This document shows positions 33,364 through 41,203 of a DNA stretch of 64,000 nt, in pieces (within the stretch, counting starts at the first letter, position 1; each line of letters opens with the position of its first letter). Made by a program: the position numbers and the translations under genes. The notes under the pieces were generated by a model that was not told the origin of the DNA, did no database searches, and saw only the letters and a program-made list of their open reading frames with translations. The DNA lies in assembly GCA_963807735.1 (NCBI GenBank), contig CAWEDI010000034.1, positions 44,826 through 108,825 of the forward strand. The letters run 5' to 3'. The stretch comes from Roseiarcus sp963807735 (GTDB lineage: Bacteria > Pseudomonadota > Alphaproteobacteria > Rhizobiales > Beijerinckiaceae).

Positions 33364-35466
33364 ATGCCGACCGTCCGCCGTCCGTCCGTTTGTCCCCACG
33401 ATTGCCCCTCGGTCTGCGCGCTCGACGTCGAAGTGATCGACGGAACCCGCATCGGCCGCGTGCATGGCGCGGCGGATCATCCCTACACCGCCGGCGTCGT
33501 CTGCGCGAAAGTGGCGCGCTACGCCGAGCGCATCCATAGCCCGAACCGCCTGACGCAGCCGCTCCGCCGCACCGGGCCAAAGGGCTCGGGCCAGTTCGCG
33601 CCGGTGTCCTGGGACGAGGCGATGGACCGCACGGCGGAGGCGTTCCTGAAGGCCGAGCGCGAACACGGCGCCGACAGCGTCTGGCCGTTTTTCTACGCCG
33701 GCACCATGGGCCTGGTGATGCGCGACGGCCTGGAGCGGCTGACCCACGCCAAGCGCTATTCCCGCTATTTCGGCGACATCTGTATCGGCATCTCCTGGCC
33801 CGGGTATATCGCGGGAACAGGCAAGATGCGCGGCGTCAACGCCGACGAGATCGAGAAGGCCGACTGCATCGTCATCTGGGGAACCAACGCCGTCGCCACG
33901 CAGGTCAACCTGATGACCCATGTCACGCGGGCGCGAAAACAACGCGGCGCGAAGATCGTCGTCATCGACATTTATGACACGGAAACGATGCGGCAGGCGG
34001 ACATGGCGCTGCGGCTACGGCCGGGCACGGACGGCGCGCTCGCCTGCGCGGTCATGCACGTTCTGTTTCGCGACGGTCTCGCCGACCGCGACTATATGAA
34101 TAAGTATACGGACGCGCCGGCGGCGCTGGAAGCGCATGTCGCGAGCCGCGATCCCGCCTGGGCCGCCGCGGCGACAGGTCTGCGGGTCGAGGAGATCGAA
34201 GCCTTTGCGGCGCTGGTCGGGCGCAACAAGCGGACGTTCTTTCGGCTCGGCTACGGGTTCTCGCGTCAACGCAACGGGGCGGCGAACATGCACGCGGCGC
34301 TGTGCATCCCCGCCGTCACGGGCGCCTGGGCGCACGAGGGCGGGGGCGCGCTTCATGCGAGCAGCGCGATCTACAAGCTCGACAAGACCCTGATCGAGGG
34401 GCTCGACGTCAAGGACGACGGCATCCGGCGCCTGCACCAGAGCCGAGTCGGCGCCGTTTTGACCCACGACCGCGACGCGCTCGCCGGCGGCGGCCCGGTC
34501 CGGGCGATGCTGGTCCAGAACACCAACCCGATGGTGGTCGCGCCCGATCAGGACAAGGTGCGGCGCGGTTTCGCCCGCGAAGACCTGTTCACCGTCGTGC
34601 ACGAACAGTTCCTCACCGACACCGCTCGCATGGCCGATATCGTGCTGCCGGCGACGATGTTCATGGAGCACGACGACCTCTACACCGCCAGCGCCCATCA
34701 ATATTTGCAGTTCGCGCCGAAGCTGATCGAGCCGCCGCCCGGCTGCCGCTCCAACCACGACGTCGTCTGCGAACTGGCCAAGCGCCTCGGCGCCGAGCAT
34801 CGCGGGTTTACGATGAGCCCACGCGAGATCATCGACGAGACGCTGCGCGTCTCGGGCCGGGGGACGCTAATGGAGCTGGAGGCCGGACGCTGGCTCGACT
34901 GCCGGCCCGGATTTCGCGAGGCGCATTACCTCGACGGCTTCGGCCACGTCGACGGCAAATTCCACTTCCGCGCGGATTGGGCGAACACGCCCTACGCCAA
35001 CAACGGCCTCAAGGGCGATTGGGCGCGGATGCCGTCGCTGCCCGACCATTGGCCGGTCAACGAGACGAGCGACGCAACGTTCCCTTTCAAGCTCGCTACC
35101 TCGCCGGCGCGAAACTTCCTCAATTCGAGCTTCAACGGCACGAAGTCGTCGCGCGCCCGCGAGGCGCGGCCGACCGCCCTGCTCCACCCCGACGACGCCG
35201 CGCGGCTGGAGGTGGCCGACGGCGACGTCGTGCGGCTCGGCAACGGCCGCGGCTCGGTGCGGCTGCATGTCCGCCTGTCGGAGGCGGTGAGCCCCGGCGT
35301 CATCGTCAGCGAGGGGTTGTGGGAAAACCGCGATTTCCTCGACGGCCGCGGCATCAACACACTGACGTCGGACGAGAGCGTGGCGCCGTTCGGCGGCGCT
35401 GCGTTCCACGACATCAGGGTTTGGGCGAAGGCCGAGGCGGCGGTGATCGCCGAGGCGGCGGAGTAG
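33364..35466 (+). CDS. Molybdopterin-dependent oxidoreductase, BisC/formate dehydrogenase-like
   Basis: The 700-residue enzyme has an N-terminal 4Fe-4S cluster site (Cys 10, 14, 18 and 47) and then the molybdopterin-binding body: YFGDICIGISWPGY, VIWGTNAVATQ, VVIDIYDTET, and the C-terminal dinucleotide-binding domain from about residue 570 (KLATSPARNFLNSSF, LHPDDAARLEVADGD). There is no Tat signal, so it is probably cytoplasmic. The redox partner and substrate are not evident; formate, biotin sulfoxide and polysulfide enzymes share the fold. Cofactor genes moaC and moeA are 6 kb upstream. A decayed piece of this gene recurs at 37225-37325. Confidence 0.92.
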   Translation: MPTVRRPSVCPHDCPSVCALDVEVIDGTRIGRVHGAADHPYTAGVVCAKVARYAERIHSPNRLTQPLRRTGPKGSGQFAPVSWDEAMDRTAEAFLKAEREHGADSVWPFFYAGTMGLVMRDGLERLTHAKRYSRYFGDICIGISWPGYIAGTGKMRGVNADEIEKADCIVIWGTNAVATQVNLMTHVTRARKQRGAKIVVIDIYDTETMRQADMALRLRPGTDGALACAVMHVLFRDGLADRDYMNKYTDAPAALEAHVASRDPAWAAAATGLRVEEIEAFAALVGRNKRTFFRLGYGFSRQRNGAANMHAALCIPAVTGAWAHEGGGALHASSAIYKLDKTLIEGLDVKDDGIRRLHQSRVGAVLTHDRDALAGGGPVRAMLVQNTNPMVVAPDQDKVRRGFAREDLFTVVHEQFLTDTARMADIVLPATMFMEHDDLYTASAHQYLQFAPKLIEPPPGCRSNHDVVCELAKRLGAEHRGFTMSPREIIDETLRVSGRGTLMELEAGRWLDCRPGFREAHYLDGFGHVDGKFHFRADWANTPYANNGLKGDWARMPSLPDHWPVNETSDATFPFKLATSPARNFLNSSFNGTKSSRAREARPTALLHPDDAARLEVADGDVVRLGNGRGSVRLHVRLSEAVSPGVIVSEGLWENRDFLDGRGINTLTSDESVAPFGGAAFHDIRVWAKAEAAVIAEAAE

Positions 35467-35644
35467 CGCGGTCTGGCTGCGGCGTCCTGATTTCAATCGG
35501 TTGAGCGTCAAAAACTGCCCTTCGCAACCAAGCGCCAGGGGTATGCCCGGCAGGCGATATTCTCTTGTCGGGCCAGCGCTATGTGACTTGCAACTTCCCT
35601 ATGTTGATCGATAGGTTGCTCGGGAGTTCTCGGGAGATTGGCCC

Positions 35645-35986
35645 ATGGGAGATGTAAACCTGCCTCTGTCCGGCCCCGTCGCCGAGGCTTTCAAGCTTTG
35701 GACCTCTTGGTTCAGTGGGAACACGAACCAGATTGGCCTCATAAACGTGAATGTGGGCAAGTCTTCAGATGCTGATTTGGAAAAAAATATAATAGAAGAC
35801 GCGGCCAGTTATGGCAAACAGCTCGGAAGAATGGAAGATGTATTGGTCGTCTTAGTCAAACATCTTGACAGAACGAAGCTGACAAAGCCGGAAATAGCCG
35901 CGCTTGACGACTTTAAACGCATGGTTGACGATATTGCCGACGTTCGCGAACACGCGAAACGCAGTCCGGCCCTGCGGCTTCCGTAA
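35645..35986 (+). CDS. Small protein of unknown function
   Basis: The 113-residue product is mostly helical (ADLEKNIIEDAASYGKQLG, KPEIAALDDFKRMVDDIADV), with a short N-terminal region around a WTSWFSG segment. It has no signal peptide. GGGAGA lies about nine bases before the ATG. Base composition is lower in GC than its neighbours, hinting at a separate origin. It sits between the molybdoenzyme and chromate transporter genes and no function can be inferred. Confidence 0.6.
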   Translation: MGDVNLPLSGPVAEAFKLWTSWFSGNTNQIGLINVNVGKSSDADLEKNIIEDAASYGKQLGRMEDVLVVLVKHLDRTKLTKPEIAALDDFKRMVDDIADVREHAKRSPALRLP

Positions 35987-36088
35987 AGCGTCTTGACGGC
36001 TACGTCTCTCTGAACGCCGAACCGCCGCGGCGCGGGGTGCTCTTGGGGCGTTCGTCAATTCAATACGCTAAACTTACCGAAACCCTAG

Positions 36089-36682
36089 GTGAAGCAGTCC
36101 TTGTACGGGATGGGAAGCCGCCGCTTGAATGTCTCGACGTCTGAACACGCCCTGATATCGCCGACCAAGCTCGACCTGTTTTTCGGCTTCCTCAAAATTG
36201 GCATGCTCGGCTTCGGCGGCGTCGCTCCTTACGCGCGGCATGTGATCGTAGAGGAACGGCGCTGGCTATCCGATAGCGAATATCTCGAAGTTCTCGGCGT
36301 CGGACAGGCCCTCCCCGGCCCCAACACGATGAACGCGGCGATCCTGATCGGCCACCGTTTCCAAGGCGCCGCGGGCGCGGCGCTCGGCGTCGTCGGCCAG
36401 CTTCTCGTCCCGCTCGTCGTCGTCGTTGCATTTTCCGCACTTTACGACCGTTTCGCCGCGCATCCCGCGGTCGTCGCCGCGCTTTCCGGCGCGGCGGCGG
36501 TGGCGGCGGGCCTCGTGATCGGAACCGGCGCGAAAATGGCGCTCAAGGCTCGCTGGACGGCGAGCGGAGCGTTGATCGTCGTGGCGGCGTTCGTCGCTGT
36601 CGGCCTTCTAAGTTGGCCGTTGGTCCCGGTGGTGTTGACGCTGGCGCCGCTCGGCGTGGCGCTGGCGCGGCCTTCGCGATGA
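36089..36682 (+). CDS. Chromate transporter, N-terminal-type half
   Basis: The 197-residue membrane protein is one half of a split CHR chromate transporter. It has FLKIGMLGFGGVAPYARHVI, the EERRWLSDSEYLEVLGVGQALPGPNTMN signature split over residues 51-78, and about five or six helices. In this short-chain subfamily two antiparallel halves together export chromate. Its last codons overlap the start of the second half (ATGA). Starts further inside, for instance at the MGSRRLNVS methionine, are possible. Confidence 0.88.
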   Translation: MKQSLYGMGSRRLNVSTSEHALISPTKLDLFFGFLKIGMLGFGGVAPYARHVIVEERRWLSDSEYLEVLGVGQALPGPNTMNAAILIGHRFQGAAGAALGVVGQLLVPLVVVVAFSALYDRFAAHPAVVAALSGAAAVAAGLVIGTGAKMALKARWTASGALIVVAAFVAVGLLSWPLVPVVLTLAPLGVALARPSR

Positions 36683-37209
36683 ACTCGGCCCTGCTCGCGC
36701 GCATGGTGGTCGCGTTCGGCTCGCTGTCCGTGGTGTCGATTGGCGGCGTCAACGCTCTGATCCCGGAGTTGCGCCGTCAGACCGTCGAGATCCAGGGCTG
36801 GATGAGCGATGCGGCCTTCACCCACGCTTTCGCGATCGCGACCGCCGCCCCGGGGCCGAACGTCATTCTGGCGAGCCTTATCGGCTGGCGCGTGGCTGGC
36901 CTCCCCGGCCTGATCGTCGCGACGCTCGCTTTCGTGCTGCCGAGTTGCGCGATCTGCTACCTTGTCGCGCGCGGGCTGTCGCGCTGGTCCGGCAGCGGCG
37001 TGATCGCCCGCGTGAAGGCGGGACTAGCCCCGCTGGCCCTCGGCCTGATCCTCGCCAGCGGGGCGACCATGGTGCGGCTCGCGGACGTGAATCCGGCGGC
37101 GATCGTCGTCACGGCGGGCGCGGCCGCGTTCGTGATTTTGACGTCGCGCAATCCGCTATGGGCGCTCGGCGCCGGCGCGCTCGTCATGATCGTCGCGCGC
37201 CCGGCCTAA
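36679..37209 (+). CDS. Chromate transporter, C-terminal-type half
   Basis: The 176-residue membrane protein is the partner half of the split CHR transporter. FGSLSVVSIGGVNALIPELR and FAIATAAPGPNVILASLIGW match the C-terminal repeat, including its PGPN motif. The ATG at 36679 overlaps the previous stop by ATGA, so the two halves are made together. Chromate or sulfate-like oxyanions are the usual substrates. Decayed oxidoreductase sequence and a 16-bp direct repeat begin right after its stop. Confidence 0.88.
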   Translation: MNSALLARMVVAFGSLSVVSIGGVNALIPELRRQTVEIQGWMSDAAFTHAFAIATAAPGPNVILASLIGWRVAGLPGLIVATLAFVLPSCAICYLVARGLSRWSGSGVIARVKAGLAPLALGLILASGATMVRLADVNPAAIVVTAGAAAFVILTSRNPLWALGAGALVMIVARPA

Positions 37210-37225
37210 CGCCCCCTCAGAACCC
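37210..37225. repeat. 16-bp direct repeat, left copy
   Basis: CGCCCCCTCAGAACCC occurs here directly after the chromate transporter stop and again, identically and in the same orientation, at 38065-38080 across the end of the porin-like gene. The two copies bracket the oxidoreductase relic and the higBA module. Confidence 0.85.
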
Positions 37226-37325
37226 GCCGGCGCGAAACTTCGTCGCACGAAGTCGTCGCGCGCCCGCCAGCCGGGGCCGACCGCCCTGCTCCTACGACGA
37301 CGACGCCTTGCGGCTGGAGGTGGCC
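37225..37325 (+). pseudogene. Fragment of the molybdopterin oxidoreductase gene
   Basis: About 100 bp match 35102-35217 of the oxidoreductase gene in the same orientation. CGCCGGCGCGAAACTTC, ACGAAGTCGTCGCGCGCCCG, GGCCGACCGCCCTGCTCC and GCGGCTGGAGGTGGCC recur in order, with a deletion of roughly 20 bp and small changes. It has no start and no stable frame, so it is a relic. Confidence 0.88.
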
Positions 37326-37358
37326 TAAAATCCAAACCCCTAACCCGAACGCTTCGCC

Positions 37359-37667
37359 TCACCCCGCGCCGATCAACGGACGCGCCCGTTCGATCCGTTC
37401 GCGCTCGTGCGGCGAATGCATCGCCTTCCAGAGATCGTTGCGGCGCTGCACATTCAACCAAAAATCCGGGCTGTTGCCGAACACGCGGGCTAGGATGAGC
37501 GCGGTGGGGGCAGTCACGGCTCTGCGCTCGGTGCAGAGTTCGTTGACGTGCTTGCGCGGTACGCCCATGGCCTGGGCCAGCGCGCCTTGCGTCAAACCCA
37601 TCGGAATCATGAACTCTTCGATCAGAATTTCGCCGACGCTCGCCGGCTTGCGATTTGTCGTCAGCAT
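37359..37667 (-). CDS. higA: HigA-family antitoxin
   Basis: The 102-residue protein has the XRE-type helix-turn-helix of HigA antitoxins: KPASVGEILIEEFMIPMGLT, then LAQAMGVPRKHVNELCTERR, with the C-terminal FWLNVQRRNDLWKA motif that defines this family. It binds and neutralises HigB and represses the operon. It follows higB by eight bases on the same strand, the toxin-first order of hig modules. A second, different higBA pair lies at 50768-51359. Confidence 0.93.
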   Translation of the reverse strand: MLTTNRKPASVGEILIEEFMIPMGLTQGALAQAMGVPRKHVNELCTERRAVTAPTALILARVFGNSPDFWLNVQRRNDLWKAMHSPHERERIERARPLIGAG

Positions 37668-37675
37668 GGTTCACC

Positions 37676-37972
37676 TCAATGATAGCTATGGTCGTCCAGA
37701 TACACGCCCGTCGCTTCACCTCGACCACCGTCCCACTCAAAGATGAGCCGCCATTGCTTGTTCACGCGGATGGAGTGGAAACCGTTCAAATTGCCGCGCA
37801 ATTTTTCGAAGTGGTTGCTCGGCGGCGCCCTTAAATCCTGGTCGGTCGACGCGTCGTCGATCAATTGAAGCTTGCGAAACAGCCTGGCTTCCAAATCGGG
37901 AGGGACGCTTCGGGAGCGGGTATCCTCAACGAAGAACGCGCGCAACCATTCATCTCGGAAGCTGGCGATCAT
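37676..37972 (-). CDS. higB: HigB-type toxin (RelE/ParE superfamily)
   Basis: The 98-residue product has the HigB/RelE fold pattern: MIASFRDEWLRAFF, the LFRKLQLIDDAS helix, HFEKLRGNLNGFHSIRVNKQWRLIFEW and a final YLDDHSYH. HigB toxins cleave mRNA on translating ribosomes. The late basic and aromatic residues (R..W RLIFEW, H near the end) agree with an active enzyme. A promoter with an overlapping inverted repeat is visible just upstream. Confidence 0.92.
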   Translation of the reverse strand: MIASFRDEWLRAFFVEDTRSRSVPPDLEARLFRKLQLIDDASTDQDLRAPPSNHFEKLRGNLNGFHSIRVNKQWRLIFEWDGGRGEATGVYLDDHSYH

Positions 37973-37988
37973 TCGAAGATTCTTGTTG

Positions 37989-38023
37989 TGACCCTATGTA
38001 CCACCCGACGGGTCAATAGTCAA
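37989..38023 (-). promoter_or_regulatory. higBA promoter with overlapping operator candidate
   Basis: Reading the minus strand, TTGACT (38023-38018) and TACATA (38000-37995) are 17 bases apart, a good sigma-70 arrangement that would start transcription about 15 bases before higB. The inverted repeat TGACCC...GGGTCA (37989-37994 and 38010-38015) overlaps the spacer and the -10 end, where HigA would block polymerase. The role is inferred from position. Confidence 0.65.
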
Positions 38024-38064
38024 CGATTGCGAAACGACGGCCATCGCTTTCAACGCGTCCCGAC

Positions 38065-38080
38065 CGCCCCCTCAGAACCC
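38065..38080. repeat. 16-bp direct repeat, right copy
   Basis: This is the second copy of CGCCCCCTCAGAACCC, identical to 37210-37225. It includes the stop codon of the outer-membrane protein gene (TGA on the minus strand at 38074-38072). Confidence 0.85.
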
Positions 38081-38626
38081 CGCGCCCGGCCCCTTCACCA
38101 TGCCGGCCGACACGCCGATCGTCACGTTGTTGGTGACGTGATAGTCGACGCCGGCGCCGAAGGTCGCCACGCCGAACCCCGGGCCCGTTCCGAAGACGCC
38201 GTTCATCGTCGTCGCCGCGTCGGGGAAGCCGGAGGCGAACGAAGTCGCGCGGGCCAGGCCGCCGCCGGCGTAGATGTAAGGCGTCACGCGGCCGAAATCG
38301 TAGCCGAGCTTGACTTCGCTCATGGCGAAGTCGAACCCCTGGAACCGGCCGTGCGAGGTCAGGAACGGCGCGTAGCCGGTGTCGAACTTCACCCCAAGCA
38401 CGAGATTGTTGTCGAAGCGCTTGTCGTAGCCGGCGAACACGTCGCCGCCGAACTGGCCCTTCTGCCCCTTCGCAAAGGCGGCGGTCACGCCGGTCCCGAC
38501 ATAGAGGCCGTTCCAGAACGACGGCGCGGGATGCGGGTCGATTTCCAGCGGCGGGATCGTCAGCGCGTCGTCGGCGAGCGCGGGCGTGGCGAAGGCAAGG
38601 GCGGCGATCGGAAGCAGCTTTCTCAT
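38072..38626 (-). CDS. Outer-membrane beta-barrel protein, Omp25/porin-like
   Basis: The 184-residue product has a signal peptide (MRKLLPIAALAFATPALA). An eight-strand-type barrel follows with the family phrases SFWNGLYVGTGVTAAF, VFAGYDKRFDNNLVLGVKF, VKLGYDFGRVTPYIYAGGG, and FGAGVDYHVTNNVTIGVSA. Such small barrels are abundant outer-membrane proteins in Hyphomicrobiales. The end is GAGF rather than the usual YRF-type C-terminal signature, and it coincides with a duplicated 16-bp repeat, so the 3' end may have been rewritten. Confidence 0.85.
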   Translation of the reverse strand: MRKLLPIAALAFATPALADDALTIPPLEIDPHPAPSFWNGLYVGTGVTAAFAKGQKGQFGGDVFAGYDKRFDNNLVLGVKFDTGYAPFLTSHGRFQGFDFAMSEVKLGYDFGRVTPYIYAGGGLARATSFASGFPDAATTMNGVFGTGPGFGVATFGAGVDYHVTNNVTIGVSAGMVKGPGAGF

Positions 38627-38686
38627 GGCGTGAATATATACCATATGCGGAGAGCGGCGACGCGCCGCGAAAGCCCCAGAGGACTC

Positions 38687-39379
38687 ATGGCCGATCTCAG
38701 CGAATTTCCGATCACCCGCAAATGGCCGGCGGCCCACCCTGACCGCCTGCAATATTACGGCCTGCCGACGCCGAACGGCGTGAAAGTCTCGATCATGCTG
38801 GAGGAGATCGGCCTGCCGTACGAGACCCATCGCATCAACATCGGCGCTAACGAGAGCTGGACGCCGGAATATCTGTCGCTGAACCCGAACGGCAAGATCC
38901 CGTCGATCATCGATCCCGAAGGCCCCGACGGAAAGCCGCTGGCGCTGTTCGAATCGGGGGCGATCCTCGTCTATCTCGCCGAGAAAACCGGCCAGCTTCT
39001 GCCCGCGGGCGCCGCCCGCTACGAGACGCTCGCCTGGGTGTTCTTCCAGATGGCCTCGATCGGGCCGATGTTCGGGCAGGTCGGCTTCTTCTACAAATTC
39101 GCGGGGCGCGAATACGAGGACAAGCGACCGCTCGAACGCTACGTGAAGGAATCGAAGCGGTTGCTCGGCGTATTGGAGACCCGCCTCGCCGGCCGCGACT
39201 GGCTGATGGACGACTACACGATCGCCGATGTGGCGACGCTCGGCTGGGTGCGCGGCCTGGTCGGGTTCTACGGCGCGGGCGATCTCGTCGAATGGCACGA
39301 GTTCCCGCGCGTGCAGCGTTGGCTCGATCTCTGCCTGGTGCGGCCGGCCGTGCAGCGCGGGCTGACGATCGCCGCGTAA
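38687..39379 (+). CDS. Glutathione S-transferase, YghU/Nu-class-like
   Basis: The 230-residue protein has the thioredoxin-like N-domain (LQYYGLPTPNGVKVSIMLEE, LNPNGKIPSIIDPEG, LFESGAILVYLAEKTG) with the cis-Pro before SI and the glutathione-contacting ES pair. An all-helical C-domain ends in WLDLCLVRPAVQRG. The TPNGVKVS start of helix 1 is typical of YghU/YfcG-type disulfide-reducing GSTs, in which Thr/Asn replace the Ser/Tyr catalyst. I use the ATG at 38687 (MADLSEFP). It is divergent from the outer-membrane protein gene, with a 60-bp gap. Confidence 0.9.
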   Translation: MADLSEFPITRKWPAAHPDRLQYYGLPTPNGVKVSIMLEEIGLPYETHRINIGANESWTPEYLSLNPNGKIPSIIDPEGPDGKPLALFESGAILVYLAEKTGQLLPAGAARYETLAWVFFQMASIGPMFGQVGFFYKFAGREYEDKRPLERYVKESKRLLGVLETRLAGRDWLMDDYTIADVATLGWVRGLVGFYGAGDLVEWHEFPRVQRWLDLCLVRPAVQRGLTIAA

Positions 39380-39472
39380 CCGGCCGCGGCGAGGAAACTT
39401 AACTCGCCGCCGATTCCCATCGCCGCAATTCCGCGATAGACAGTTTAACCGCCCTTGTGAGCAGAGCCCCCC

Positions 39473-41200
39473 TTGCCCCATCGCTTTCTCAAAGCCGCCC
39501 TCCTCGCGCCGCTGCTGTTGTCGCCCGCCTTCGCCGACACGCCTGACGCGTCGCGGCTCCATATCGCCACCAGCGAACCCGGGAACTATCTCTCCGCCCT
39601 CGTCGCCAGCGCCGACCGCGACACCGACGCGGCGGCGATCTATTTCCGCGAGGCGTTGCGCGCCGATCCGCACAATCTCGATCTGGTCGAGCGCGCCTTC
39701 GCCGCCACGCTCGCCAATGGCGACGCCAAGGACGCCTACGGTCTGGCGGATCGGCTCGCCGCCCGCGATCCCGGCAACTCGCTGGCGCGGCTGGCGCTGG
39801 CGACGCGCGCTTTCGCCAACGGCCAATACGCCGGCGCGCGGGCGCAGCTCGCCGCCGGCGACGCCGGCAAGGCGCGCGACGTCACCTCGCAGCTGCTGAC
39901 CGCCTGGGCCTTCGCCGGCGCCGGCGACTTGCGGCACGCGCTGGAGGCGGTCGACCGCATCAGCGATCCCAACGTCCAGGTGTTCCGCGATTTCCACGCA
40001 GCGCTGATCGCCGACGCGCTCGGCGATCCGGTCGAGGCGCTGCGCCGCTACAAGCTCGCCTACGCCAAGGATTCGCAAACGCTGCGGCTCGTCGACGCCT
40101 ATGCGCGCTTTCTGGCGCGACAGAACGACGTCGCCGGCGCCAAAAAGATCTACGCCGACTTCGCCGCCAACACGCCCGACCACCCGGTCGTGCGGGCGGC
40201 GCTGGCGGAGATCGCCTCGGGCCGTCCGGTGACGCCGGTGGTCCGCAACCCGCGCGACGGCGCGGCCGAGGCGCTGTACGGGCTCGGCGGCGCCGGCACG
40301 CGCCAGGGCGACGAACTCGCCTCGCTGATCTATCTGCGGCTGGCGCTGGCGCTGCGGCCCGACCACGATTTCGCCGCCGTCAGCGTCGCCAATCTGCTGT
40401 CCGACATGAAGCGCGGGCCGCAGGCGATCGAAGCCTATCTCGCCGTGCCGAAGACGTCGCCGCTGTCGGAAAGCGCGCGCATCCAGGCGGGAATCGAATA
40501 CGACGAGGAGCAGCAGACCGATCAGGGCCTGTCGCTCCTGCGCCAAGTCGTCGCCGAGCATCCCGACGATCCGGAAGCCTGGAGCGCGCTCGGCACGCTG
40601 CAGCGTTCGGCGAAGGATTTCGCCGCCGCCGCCGCGTCCTACGACAAGGCGATCGGTTTGCTGCCCGCGCCCGACAAGGCGCACTGGGTGCTTTTTTATT
40701 TCCGCGGCATCTGCTTTGAGCGGACGAAGCAATGGCCGAAGGCGGAGGCCGACTTCAAGGAGGCGCTGAAGCTCTATCCCGACGAGCCGCTGGTGCTGAA
40801 CTACCTCGGCTATTCCTGGGTCGACCAAGGCGTCAATCTCGACGAGGCCTTCAAGATGCTGCGCCGCGCGGTCGATCTGAAGCCGACTGACGGCTATATC
40901 GTCGACAGCCTCGGCTGGGCCAATTACAAGCTCGGCAACTACGACGAAGCGGCGCGGACGCTGGAGCACGCCGTCGAGTTGAAGCCGGCCGATCCCGTGG
41001 TCAACGATCACCTCGGCGACGCCTATTGGCGGGTGAACCGGCGCACCGAAGCGCATTTCCAGTGGAACCACGCTCGCGATTTCGGGCCGGAGCCCGAAGA
41101 TCTGCCGAAGATTCTCGGCAAGATCAAGGACGGGCTGCCGGACGAACCGCCTGCGGCGGCGGCGTCGCCGAGCCCGGAGCCGAGCAAAACCGGCGGTTAG
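39473..41200 (+). CDS. TPR-repeat exported protein
   Basis: The 575-residue product has a signal peptide (HRFLKAALLAPLLLSPAFA) and at least eight tetratricopeptide repeats, clearest from residue 370 (WSALGTLQRSAKDFAAAAAS, GYIVDSLGWANYKLGNYDEA). The last part is a Pro/Ser linker. Such proteins in alphaproteobacteria sit in the periplasm or on the outer membrane as assembly scaffolds. The start is a TTG at 39473, since an upstream GTG meets a stop. It precedes ispE by three bases, a common alphaproteobacterial arrangement, so the two are one transcript. Confidence 0.88.
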   Translation: MPHRFLKAALLAPLLLSPAFADTPDASRLHIATSEPGNYLSALVASADRDTDAAAIYFREALRADPHNLDLVERAFAATLANGDAKDAYGLADRLAARDPGNSLARLALATRAFANGQYAGARAQLAAGDAGKARDVTSQLLTAWAFAGAGDLRHALEAVDRISDPNVQVFRDFHAALIADALGDPVEALRRYKLAYAKDSQTLRLVDAYARFLARQNDVAGAKKIYADFAANTPDHPVVRAALAEIASGRPVTPVVRNPRDGAAEALYGLGGAGTRQGDELASLIYLRLALALRPDHDFAAVSVANLLSDMKRGPQAIEAYLAVPKTSPLSESARIQAGIEYDEEQQTDQGLSLLRQVVAEHPDDPEAWSALGTLQRSAKDFAAAAASYDKAIGLLPAPDKAHWVLFYFRGICFERTKQWPKAEADFKEALKLYPDEPLVLNYLGYSWVDQGVNLDEAFKMLRRAVDLKPTDGYIVDSLGWANYKLGNYDEAARTLEHAVELKPADPVVNDHLGDAYWRVNRRTEAHFQWNHARDFGPEPEDLPKILGKIKDGLPDEPPAAAASPSPEPSKTGG

Positions 41201-41203
41201 CCA

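Noticed and set aside
33364..35466. Assigning the molybdoenzyme as formate dehydrogenase.
   Set aside because: The family signature is clear, but the active-site ligand and redox partners are not. Naming a substrate would overreach.
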